The notes under the pieces: generated by a model | What the model saw: the letters and a program-made list of their open reading frames with translations, nothing else | The model's database searches: none | What the model was told of the DNA's origin: nothing | From: DATIXD01 sp035518875 | Lineage (GTDB): Bacteria > Pseudomonadota > Gammaproteobacteria > Methylococcales > Methylococcaceae | Assembly (NCBI GenBank): GCA_035518875.1 | Contig: DATIXD010000338.1 | Span: forward strand, 1 to 6,667 | DNA: 6,667 bases | Direction: 5' to 3' | Shown here: piece after piece, positions 1 through 5,098 of the stretch | Position numbering within the stretch: the first letter of the stretch is position 1 | Layout: every line of letters starts with the position of its first letter | Translations under genes and position numbers: made by a program

Positions 1-417
1 ACGTATCCGATGCAGTATCATGTCCATGTGGCCTTCGTGGTCCAACACGAACAGAGCGGAGGTCCCGGGCGCCATCAATTTCTCTACCTCGCGGACAAAA
101 TCATCCTCGATCCCTACAGATTTCCCGATGAGCGAGCCGGCAGTGCCCAGCGCGGCACCAACGGTTGCGCTGACCAGAGGCGCGGCGATCACCAGGCCTA
201 CAAGCAAACCCAGAGCAGTCCAGCCCAGGATATTAATCGTGGTCGGGAACGGTTCTCGATTGAATACGAAAGAGCCGTCAGGGTGACGCACGACTACGGC
301 TATGTCGTCGAGGTACAGGTAGGGGCGCGTACCCCACCCAAGCCTGATGATCTCATCGCGAACCTGGTCTGCGCGCGAAACATCTTCGTAGCCTATAGCC
401 CACAAATGATCAGACAT
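1..417 (-). CDS. DUF1269 family membrane protein (partial, C-terminus beyond left edge)
   Basis: Reading the minus strand from ATG at 417 gives 139 uninterrupted codons to the window edge. The product starts MSDHLWAIGYEDVSRADQV. Residues about 62-98 are a Gly/Ala-rich hydrophobic stretch (TINILGWTALGLLVGLVIAA, then a GAALGTAGSLIG hairpin-like segment). This is followed by GIEDDFVREVEKLMAPGTSALFVL, which matches the signature of the DUF1269 family (a glycine-rich membrane hairpin, then GIDDxFxKE and PGxSALF). Members are usually about 160-180 residues, so roughly 25-40 residues are missing. The ATG is chosen because a GGGAGGA ribosome binding site lies 6 nt upstream; an adjacent in-frame GTG at 420 is too close to it. 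The biochemical function of the family is unknown. The gene points away from the IS, and its start lies 91 bp from the IS edge, so it appears intact at its 5' end. Confidence 0.85.
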   Translation of the reverse strand, partial: MSDHLWAIGYEDVSRADQVRDEIIRLGWGTRPYLYLDDIAVVVRHPDGSFVFNREPFPTTINILGWTALGLLVGLVIAAPLVSATVGAALGTAGSLIGKSVGIEDDFVREVEKLMAPGTSALFVLDHEGHMDMILHRIR

Positions 418-423
418 CACTCA

Positions 424-430
424 TCCTCCC
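424..430 (-). promoter_or_regulatory. Strong Shine-Dalgarno of the DUF1269 gene
   Basis: The minus strand reads GGGAGGA, then TGAGTG, then ATG at 417, a 6-nt spacer. It decides the start in favour of this ATG. No convincing -35/-10 pair is seen in the remaining bases up to the IS edge at 508. Confidence 0.75.
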
Positions 431-505
431 GTCATTAAGGTCTGGCTCTTATCTTACGCCATAAAATGATAAATTCGGCCATCTTCCGAGCGCCCGCACT
501 AGAAC

Positions 506-1585
506 CTAGTGTAACGTCCCCAACATTTCTTTAGCTTTGGCCACCTTTGCCAAAACGGCCTCGGGCTTGGCCGTCCAATGGTAGGGCTTGGGATTGGCGT
601 TACGGTGATCGAGATACTCCTGGATGGCAACTTTGAGCTCGTCGACGCTGCGAAACACACCGCGACGAATCCGCTCCTCGGTGATGTCCCGGAAGAAGCG
701 CTCGACCAAATTGACCCAGGAAGCCGAGGTCGGTGTGAAATGCATGTGAAATCGCGGGTGTTTAGCCAGCCAGTCTTTGACATTGGGATGCTTGTGCGTC
801 GCATAGTTGTCGACGATCAAATGCACATCCAAGCGCTTGTCGGTTTCGCGATGGAGTTTCTTGAGAAACTTGAGAAATTCGTCATGGCGATGCCGAGCCT
901 GACACTGCCCTATCACCGTTCCCTGTTGCACATTGAGTGCGGCGAATAGCGTGGTGGTACCGCAGCGCTTGTAGTCGTGCGTCATCGTTCCGCATTTGCC
1001 TGGCTTCATGGGCAAGCCCGGCTGGGTGCGATCCAACGCTTGGATCTGGCTTTTCTCATCGACGGAAAACACCATCGCCTTCTCCGGGGGATTCAGATAC
1101 AGCCCAATCACATCGCGCAGCTTTTCCGCGAACAGCGGGTCGTTCGACATCTTGAATCCCTTCACCTGATGCGGCTTCAGTTTGTGCGCCCGCCAGATGC
1201 GGTGCACCGCCATCCGCGAAATCCCTACCTGTCGCGCCAGCGTTCGGCAGCTCCAGTGCGTGGCCGCCGCCGGCTTCCCACTCGCCGTCAATGTCAGCAC
1301 CTCCTGTACTTTCTCGGTAGACAGCGGCGGCACTCGGGACGGGCGCGTCTTGCCCTTTTTCAATCCCTCAAGGCCACATGCTTGGTAACGCCTGCGCCAC
1401 ACATTCAACGTCGGATTGCTCACCTTCAGGGTCTGCATGATCTCCTGCGTCGTGCAACCATCCGCCGTCATCAACACGATCTTCGCCCGCAGCGTTTGTT
1501 TATCCCCAACGGCTCGACTTTTCACCCAACGGTTCAGCGTCGATCGATCCTCTTCACTCAGCGTAATTTTCATTGGTGTTCTCAT
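506..1585 (-). CDS. IS630-family DDE transposase
   Basis: Catalyses cut-and-paste transposition of its element. From the ATG at 1585 the product is 359 residues, a normal length for the family. An N-terminal helix-turn-helix region lies at about residues 31-80 (TTQEIMQTLKVSNPTLNVWR) and a second around 109-144 (CRTLARQVGISRMAVHRIWR). A DDE catalytic domain follows: first Asp in FSVDEKSQ (about residue 176), second Asp in LIVDNYATH (about 259), and Glu in NLVERFF (about 295), 35 residues after the second Asp. The frame stays open to an ATG at 1603 with no ribosome binding site. The ATG at 1585 has AGGA 9 nt upstream and is preferred; an ATG at 1573 (MKITLSEED) is an alternative. The stop codon TAG (508-506) is entirely outside the IS, made of the duplicated TA plus a flanking base. 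No frameshift or missing catalytic residue is seen. Confidence 0.93.
   Translation of the reverse strand: MRTPMKITLSEEDRSTLNRWVKSRAVGDKQTLRAKIVLMTADGCTTQEIMQTLKVSNPTLNVWRRRYQACGLEGLKKGKTRPSRVPPLSTEKVQEVLTLTASGKPAAATHWSCRTLARQVGISRMAVHRIWRAHKLKPHQVKGFKMSNDPLFAEKLRDVIGLYLNPPEKAMVFSVDEKSQIQALDRTQPGLPMKPGKCGTMTHDYKRCGTTTLFAALNVQQGTVIGQCQARHRHDEFLKFLKKLHRETDKRLDVHLIVDNYATHKHPNVKDWLAKHPRFHMHFTPTSASWVNLVERFFRDITEERIRRGVFRSVDELKVAIQEYLDHRNANPKPYHWTAKPEAVLAKVAKAKEMLGTLH
507..508. repeat. TA target-site duplication, left copy
   Basis: The TA flanking the left IS end, inside CTAG at 506-509, pairs with the TA at 1632-1633. On the minus strand this TA plus the complement of C506 forms the TAG stop codon of the transposase. 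Confidence 0.9.
509..525 (+). repeat. Left terminal inverted repeat of the IS630 element
   Basis: GTGTAACGTCCCCAACA matches the complement of the right end (GTGTAACGTCCCCGACA) at 16 of 17 positions, with one A/G mismatch at position 14. This repeat also encodes the last residues of the transposase (…LGTLH), so it is under both coding and end-binding constraint. Confidence 0.93.
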
Positions 1586-1595
1586 AAACACCAAT
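1572..1595 (-). promoter_or_regulatory. Hairpin enclosing the transposase start codon
   Basis: ATTGGTGTT (1572-1580) and AACACCAAT (1587-1595) are perfect 9-bp arms around a 6-nt loop. On the transposase mRNA the loop is TATGAG, so the preferred ATG (1585-1583) is in the loop. The AGGA (1598-1595) abuts the stem base, and the alternative ATG (1573-1571) lies at the other stem end. The structure is read directly; a translation-limiting role is inferred by analogy with other insertion sequences. Confidence 0.6.
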
Positions 1596-1598
1596 CCT

Positions 1599-1604
1599 AT
1601 CATA
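1599..1604 (-). promoter_or_regulatory. Possible -10 box of the transposase promoter
   Basis: The minus strand reads TATGAT here, a 5 of 6 match to TATAAT, between the right inverted repeat and the start codon. No good -35 hexamer is found 16-18 nt upstream, so the promoter call is weak. Transcription from it would begin near 1592, inside the start-codon hairpin. Confidence 0.3.
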
Positions 1605-1614
1605 ACTAAACGTT

Positions 1615-1631
1615 TGTCGGGGACGTTACAC
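1615..1631 (-). repeat. Right terminal inverted repeat of the IS630 element
   Basis: Read on the minus strand from 1631 inward it is GTGTAACGTCCCCGACA, the partner of the repeat at 509-525 (16 of 17 identical). It lies upstream of the transposase gene, so transcription of that gene starts in or next to this end. Confidence 0.93.
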
Positions 1632-1633
1632 TA
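1632..1633. repeat. TA target-site duplication, right copy
   Basis: The TA immediately outside the right inverted repeat, inside CTAG at 1631-1634. It is the partner of the TA at 507-508 and typical of IS630/Tc1-mariner type insertion. Confidence 0.9.
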
Positions 1634-1854
1634 GCGGTGGCCCCACCCCGTTTGAGAGTATGCGCGACTTCGTGCAGAAGCTCATGCTGGGGGCGCCGAC
1701 TATTTATTTCGTCTCGCTCATCCAGGTTATCCTGTATCGCGGGGCCGACATCACGATCGTCTGGCCGCAGTGCCTCGCCCTCATCGCGATCGGCAGTGCC
1801 TTCTTCGGGCTGGCACTGTGCCGCTTCCGCAAGACCATCAGGACGATGGCATGA
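1634..1854 (+). pseudogene. C-terminal remnant of an ABC-2 type transporter permease (YhhJ-like)
   Basis: From the IS edge the plus-strand frame reads SGGPTPFESMRDFVQKLML, then APTIYFVSLIQVILYRGADI, then a last membrane span, VWPQCLALIAIGSAFFGLAL, and the ending CRFRKTIRTMA before TGA at 1852. This order (SGGxTPxESMP…VQ…APTTHFVxLxQAILYRGA…VVWPxFLAL…FFxxALxRFRKTIxxMA) is characteristic of the end of ABC-2 permeases of the YhhJ/YadH type, which are about 370 residues. Only about 73 codons remain and nothing resembling the first 300 residues is present. The frame also runs back across the pre-insertion junction, but that sequence (NSAIFRAPALEP) does not resemble the family. An ATG at 1660 could open a 64-residue ORF, but it has no useful ribosome binding site. 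I treat it as a dead fragment. Confidence 0.75.
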
Positions 1855-1996
1855 TCGGGTTCCAACACGGAAACCGGTCTCCGCGCATGTGGTCGGATTG
1901 GCTAATCCCGCTGTCCAAGGGATCATGGATGTAATGCAAAATTCAGGTCTAAGCGCTTGACATCATCCGAGCCCATGCTCATCGGTAAATACATCT

Positions 1997-2620
1997 ATGG
2001 AACTTTCATTTTCTTGCCGTGAAACGGGATTTGCTCTGCCGTTGCAGAGCGGCGAGTTGGTCGATTTCAGACCGGTTACGCAGGATGATCGGGAAACCAT
2101 ACAAAGCGGCATGTCTGCATTGTCGTCAAGATCTCGTCTGTTCCGTTTCTTCACGCCGATTGCAAAACTGCCCGATAAGTGGTTGCATTACCTTACGGAA
2201 GTCGATCAACATAACCATGTTGCATGGATAGCGATAGGCCACGATCAAGCTCAATATCCGGGTTTAGGTATCGCACGCTTCATACGAAGTCAGGAGCAGC
2301 CGACCATTGCCGAATTCGCGGTGGTGGTCATTGATAGCTATCAGCGACGGGAGGTCGGTACGATCCTAATGGCTATCCTTTATTTGATGGCAAGGACAAA
2401 AGGAATCGAGATACTTCGAGGTGTTGTTCTCCCTGAGAATCTTGTCATGCTGAACTGGCTTGGACGGCTAGGCATGGTCGGCACGTATGAAGATGGAGTT
2501 TATCGGATGGACATGCCTGTTCGCGACGATCTTTCTTGTTTGCCGGACACGCCATCAGCACAACGTCTTCGCTATTACATCGATTACATTGATAGACTTT
2601 CGCGACCAACTTCAGGATAA
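1997..2620 (+). CDS. GNAT-like acetyltransferase
   Basis: A protein of 207 residues. The N-terminal part (GELVDFRPVTQDD at about 19-31, then SALSSRSRLFRFF at about 40-52) matches the opening of GNAT proteins of the type LxDGxxVxIRPixPeDe…LSpeSrylRFF. The core follows: GLGIARFIR (89-97), the beta4 strand AEFAVVVIDSYQ (105-116), and the acetyl-CoA pyrophosphate loop QRREVGTILM (116-125), where canonical members have Q/RxxGxG/A. A region of the C-terminal type, LPENLVMLNWLGRLGM (145-160), comes after. Such proteins transfer an acyl group from acyl-CoA to an amine; the substrate cannot be told. The first Gly of the loop is replaced by Glu, so activity is uncertain. The ATG at 1997 is the only start after an in-frame stop at 1958-1960, apart from an internal Met39. 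No clear ribosome binding site precedes it. GC is lower than in the decarboxylase region, compatible with separate origin. Confidence 0.8.
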   Translation: MELSFSCRETGFALPLQSGELVDFRPVTQDDRETIQSGMSALSSRSRLFRFFTPIAKLPDKWLHYLTEVDQHNHVAWIAIGHDQAQYPGLGIARFIRSQEQPTIAEFAVVVIDSYQRREVGTILMAILYLMARTKGIEILRGVVLPENLVMLNWLGRLGMVGTYEDGVYRMDMPVRDDLSCLPDTPSAQRLRYYIDYIDRLSRPTSG

Positions 2621-2671
2621 AGAAAGGCCAATTATTAATTTAAGGGAGCTCTGAACAGGTCTATCTAGGAC

Positions 2672-2717
2672 TTGTCACAGGAGTCACCGGAAAACGCGGT
2701 GTCCCGGTGACTCACAA
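2672..2717. repeat. Perfect 10-bp inverted repeat with extended stem
   Basis: GAGTCACCGG (2681-2690) and CCGGTGACTC (2704-2713) are perfect complements around a 13-nt loop. After a 5-nt bulge the stem can extend by TTGT (2672-2675) with ACAA (2714-2717). It lies about 50 bp past the acetyltransferase stop. There is no T-run after it, so it does not look like a plain intrinsic terminator. Its role is unknown. Confidence 0.7.
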
Positions 2718-2766
2718 CTTCAATCGCTTGAATCGATCGAACTTGGCAGTGCGTCCATGCACCGCA

Positions 2767-2793
2767 GGAACCTCTGACTTGATCAGAGGTTCC
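2767..2793. repeat. Perfect 11-bp inverted repeat, 5-nt loop
   Basis: GGAACCTCTGA (2767-2777), loop CTTGA, then TCAGAGGTTCC (2783-2793). It is followed by ATTACTACTTC rather than a T-tract, so terminator function is doubtful. The arm GGAACCTCTGA looks like a transposon-type terminal repeat, so this could be a scar or a structured RNA element in the leader of the amidotransferase gene. It lies 91 bp before that gene's start. Confidence 0.72.
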
Positions 2794-2884
2794 ATTACTA
2801 CTTCTACACCAGACAACCGGGATTGGCTGGCTGATTTGGCTCCGGCATGGTAATTTGATTCCAGGTCTTTTTTTCCCATTCGTC

Positions 2885-3712
2885 ATGTGTCGATGGCTCG
2901 CTTATTTTGGTGACCGGATCCCTATGGAGTGGGTTGTGTTGCAGCCCAAATATTCCTTGCTCGACCAGAGCTTGCACGCTCGCCTCGGTGCAACCACCAC
3001 CAATGGGGATGGCTTCGGGATCGGCTGGTATGGAACAGGCGAGCAGCCGGGCTTATTCCGAAGCGTGCACCCGGCATGGAACGACCGTAACCTGCGGGAA
3101 CTGGCAGTACACGTCTCGTCACGGCTGTTCTTTGCTCACATCCGGGCCTCGACCGGCACAGCGGTGCAGGAGACGAACTGCCATCCGTTCCGGTACGGCT
3201 CCTGGCTATTCATGCACAATGGGCTGGTGCGCGAGTTCCCGCGAGTCAAGCGCGATCTGTTGCTGGAGGCCGAGCCCTCCCTCATCCCGGCGATCGAGGG
3301 TTCAACCGATTCCGAACTATTGTTCTACTTGGCGCTGACATTCGGTTTGCAGCAAGAGCCGATCGGAGCACTCGAGCGGATGGCCGGGTTGGTCGAGGCC
3401 GTTGGCGAGAAGCACGGTATCGAATACCCCTTGCAGATCGCGGTGGCCGTTTCGGATGGCACGCGGATCGTGGTGGCTCTCTATTCGAGCGAACGAAAAT
3501 CCCGCTCCCTTTTCTATAGCGACAACGTTCAGGCCGTCAAAGACAGATTTCCGGACGACGAGCGAATCCAGAGTCTCTCTGAGGAGACGCGGATCGTCGT
3601 CTCAGAGCCGTTGGGCGAAGTGTCAGAGGTCTGGAAGGAAGTGCCGGAGTCGAGCGTCGGAATCGTTCAGCCGGGCCAGGACGAACTCCGTCCGTTTATG
3701 CCACGGCGGTAA
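2885..3712 (+). CDS. Class II glutamine amidotransferase (EgtC/YafJ type)
   Basis: An Ntn-type hydrolase that releases ammonia from glutamine or cleaves a related gamma-glutamyl amide. The start is set by biochemistry: the product must begin Met-Cys so that Cys2 becomes the N-terminal nucleophile. The ATG at 2885 gives MCRWLAYFGD and 275 residues; the frame extends 10 codons further up to a TTG at 2855, which would bury the Cys. Visible motifs are TNGDGFGIGWYG (39-50), FFAHIRAST (82-90, Arg87), NCHPF (98-102) and the oxyanion/substrate motif FMHNG (109-113). GSTDSELLFYLAL (139-151) is also typical of the EgtC/YafJ group. No synthase domain is fused, so the acceptor is unknown. In some bacteria EgtC acts in ergothioneine synthesis, but no egtB or egtD lies in this window. 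No clear ribosome binding site precedes the start. The gene is convergent with the amidohydrolase downstream. Confidence 0.9.
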   Translation: MCRWLAYFGDRIPMEWVVLQPKYSLLDQSLHARLGATTTNGDGFGIGWYGTGEQPGLFRSVHPAWNDRNLRELAVHVSSRLFFAHIRASTGTAVQETNCHPFRYGSWLFMHNGLVREFPRVKRDLLLEAEPSLIPAIEGSTDSELLFYLALTFGLQQEPIGALERMAGLVEAVGEKHGIEYPLQIAVAVSDGTRIVVALYSSERKSRSLFYSDNVQAVKDRFPDDERIQSLSEETRIVVSEPLGEVSEVWKEVPESSVGIVQPGQDELRPFMPRR

Positions 3713-3814
3713 GTGGGACATAAAAAAGCTGGGTAGATGAATTTAGCCGGGTCGGTAATGCGCACGGTGTGCTTGTGCCCTGAGGCTTGATTCGACAAGA
3801 CTGAGAAACACGGG
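3713..3814. other. Convergent intergenic spacer, no clear terminator
   Basis: This 102-bp gap separates the stop codons of the amidotransferase (plus) and the amidohydrolase (minus). An intrinsic terminator would be expected here on one or both strands. The only dyads I find are short (for example GCAC/GTGC near 3763-3773), and none is followed by a T-run. Confidence 0.5.
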
Positions 3815-4879
3815 TCATTCGGGGGTTTCCGGATAGATTTTGGTTTCACCGGACTCCTGATCCACATAGGTTTGGGAGGTCAGCTGGCCGTATAGGCTCC
3901 AGCGGCGATCAGTGAAGTAGCGAGTGGCCGCCGACTTGTCGCGAATTTTGGTCTCCGGATGGGTAGGGCCATAGTAACTGGGTACGCAGTCGGCAATCAT
4001 CAGCATGTGGTCGTTCCAGCCGGATCCGGGCTTGTCCGGCCTGACCGGAGGCAAGCTGATCGGGGGTAGCAGGAAGTTGCCATGGGGGTCCACAAGGCAG
4101 CTGTTGCCCAGATAGCGGCCGACCACCCGGCCGCCCAGGGTCTCCAGGCCGCGCCGGTTACTATAGGCGCAGAATATCTCATTCTGATAGGCGTTGGCCC
4201 GGATCAGAAAGTCGACGTTGGGGTACGCAGTTTGGGTCCTTTCCCCGGTACGCAGGATGGTGAAATCGTCAGCGGCGGTGGGGATGACCAACAATTGGGC
4301 GCCTTTCAGAGCGAGGATGCGCGATAGCTCAGGGAACTCGGCCTCGTAGCAGTTCAGTACGCCTACGCGCACGCCGTTGACCTCGAAGACGGTGTAAGCT
4401 TCGCCTTCTTCGGGATAAACGTGGCCAAACGACCAGTTGTTGCGCTCGTCGCCGCCCCAAAGATGCGTCTTCCGGTAGTTTTTCAAACACCTGCCGTCGG
4501 GGCCATAGACGATGATGCTGTCGTAGTAGCGACGCTCACCGGCCACGGTGGCTGCCTCGGGGTAGGGGCAAATGATGGCCAGATGCTTCTCCTTGGCCGC
4601 GCCAGCTATTTGGTCCAGGATGCCTTCGCTCTGGATTTTTTCGGCCAGTTGGTGGGCCACGTCGACTTCCGTGACGTTGTAGCCGGTCAGAAACAGCTCG
4701 GGGAAACTCAGCAAGCTCACCCGATGCGCATGTGCCTTGGCCGCAACCTCGCGCAGTACATCCAGGTTGTGCTCCATAGCCGCCGTGTCGCCTGCAGGGC
4801 CGTATCCCTGATAGAGCCCCAGGCGCACCTGGGGCAGTTCTGGGGGAATGCTGTCACTGATGAAACTTTGGATGATCAT
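3815..4879 (-). CDS. Carbon-nitrogen hydrolase, nitrilase superfamily (omega-amino-amidase-like)
   Basis: From the ATG at 4879 the product has 354 residues. The Glu-Lys-Cys triad is visible: SFPELFLTGYNV (Glu61), NYRKTHLWGGDER (Lys137) and VGVLNCYEAEFPELSR (Cys177). The C-terminal DRRWSLYGQL is also usual for these enzymes. LGLYQGYGPAGD at the start, ELFLTGYN and NYRKTHL resemble the branch holding 5-aminovaleramidase (DavA) and R-stereoselective amidase (RamA). The Cys motif of N-carbamoylputrescine amidohydrolase, CWDQWFPE, is not seen. The enzyme should hydrolyse a linear amide or carbamoyl compound to acid and ammonia in the cytoplasm; the substrate is not determined. The frame stays open for 54 more codons to a GTG at 5041, but that extension has no family resemblance and fills the divergent intergenic region, so I reject it. 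About 30 residues after Cys177 (ADDFTILRTGERTQTAYPNV) are longer than usual. Confidence 0.88.
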   Translation of the reverse strand: MIIQSFISDSIPPELPQVRLGLYQGYGPAGDTAAMEHNLDVLREVAAKAHAHRVSLLSFPELFLTGYNVTEVDVAHQLAEKIQSEGILDQIAGAAKEKHLAIICPYPEAATVAGERRYYDSIIVYGPDGRCLKNYRKTHLWGGDERNNWSFGHVYPEEGEAYTVFEVNGVRVGVLNCYEAEFPELSRILALKGAQLLVIPTAADDFTILRTGERTQTAYPNVDFLIRANAYQNEIFCAYSNRRGLETLGGRVVGRYLGNSCLVDPHGNFLLPPISLPPVRPDKPGSGWNDHMLMIADCVPSYYGPTHPETKIRDKSAATRYFTDRRWSLYGQLTSQTYVDQESGETKIYPETPE

Positions 4880-5038
4880 GATGCGGGATCTTCTCGCTCT
4901 TAAGGACAGGTCCGAGCTTACCCGTGTCCGGGGCCAAAGAAAAGTCTCTAAAAGAGAGGCCATCCGGTTGCCGTTTGGATCCTGCCAAAAAGGGTGCGGG
5001 CGGTATGATCGATGTTTATTATGATCGCCATCCTGAGA

Positions 5039-5060
5039 CACTGACCCGTGACAGTGGGTC
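5039..5060. repeat. Interlocked inverted repeats upstream of the decarboxylase
   Basis: CACTG (5039-5043) pairs with CAGTG (5052-5056), and GACCC (5043-5047) pairs with GGGTC (5056-5060). The two stems interlock, so they are either alternative hairpins or an H-type pseudoknot, or overlapping operator half-sites. They end 38 bp before the start codon. Confidence 0.4.
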
Positions 5061-5085
5061 TATAGGCTTCCGAACAATGATCAAC

Positions 5086-5091
5086 GAGGAG
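5086..5091 (+). promoter_or_regulatory. Strong Shine-Dalgarno of the decarboxylase
   Basis: GAGGAG followed by a 7-nt spacer (AATAGCC) and ATG at 5099. It fixes the start of the partial gene at the right edge. Confidence 0.8.
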
Positions 5092-5098
5092 AATAGCC

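Larger units (their letters stand above)
509..1631 (-). mobile_element. Complete IS630-family insertion sequence (1123 bp)
   Basis: The element is bounded by terminal inverted repeats beginning GTGTAACGTCCCC at both ends. Both ends sit against a TA dinucleotide inside CTAG (506-509 on the left, 1631-1634 on the right). TA duplication and preference for CTAG are established IS630-family behaviour. It carries one transposase gene on the minus strand that fills almost the whole element. With both ends, the duplication and an uninterrupted DDE transposase intact, it is likely functional or only recently inserted. It lies between the 5' side of a DUF1269 gene and the C-terminal fragment of an ABC-2 permease. 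I cannot name the ISfinder entry from the sequence alone. Confidence 0.93.
4880..5098. promoter_or_regulatory. Divergent intergenic region between amidohydrolase and decarboxylase
   Basis: This 219-bp gap lies between two genes transcribed away from each other, so both promoters and any shared operator should be here. On the plus strand TATGAT (5004-5009) and TATTAT (5017-5022) are -10-like, but neither has a good -35 at 16-18 nt. A compact set of overlapping inverted repeats lies at 5039-5060. No promoter can be assigned with confidence. Confidence 0.45.

Noticed and set aside
10..438. Plus-strand open frame of 142 codons
   Set aside because: It lies antisense to the DUF1269 gene, its product is low-complexity in character with no recognisable motif, and it has no ribosome binding site.
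977..1609. Plus-strand open frame of 210 codons inside the IS
   Set aside because: It is antisense to the DDE transposase, which has all catalytic residues; the plus-strand product is Arg/His-rich without a known motif.
1660..1854. 64-residue ORF starting at the ATG at 1660 as an independent small membrane protein
   Set aside because: The recognisable permease sequence starts upstream of this ATG (SGGPTPFES), so it is an internal Met of a truncated gene.
1957..1991. TTGACA at 1957-1962 upstream of the acetyltransferase
   Set aside because: It is a perfect -35 hexamer, but no -10-like sequence occurs at 16-19 nt. The nearest AT-rich hexamer (TAAATA, 1986-1991) is 23 nt away, so a promoter is not supported.
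2855..2884. 10-codon extension of the amidotransferase to a TTG at 2855
   Set aside because: It would place ten residues before the catalytic Cys, which must be N-terminal after Met removal.
4945..4957. Small dyad TCTCT/AGAGA followed by T-rich sequence on the minus strand, resembling a terminator or attenuator
   Set aside because: The stem is only 5 bp of mixed pairs with a 3-nt loop, too weak to call.
4880..5041. 54-codon N-terminal extension of the amidohydrolase to a GTG at 5041
   Set aside because: The extension has no resemblance to the nitrilase family, no ribosome binding site, and would occupy the divergent promoter region. The fold begins normally just after the ATG at 4879.
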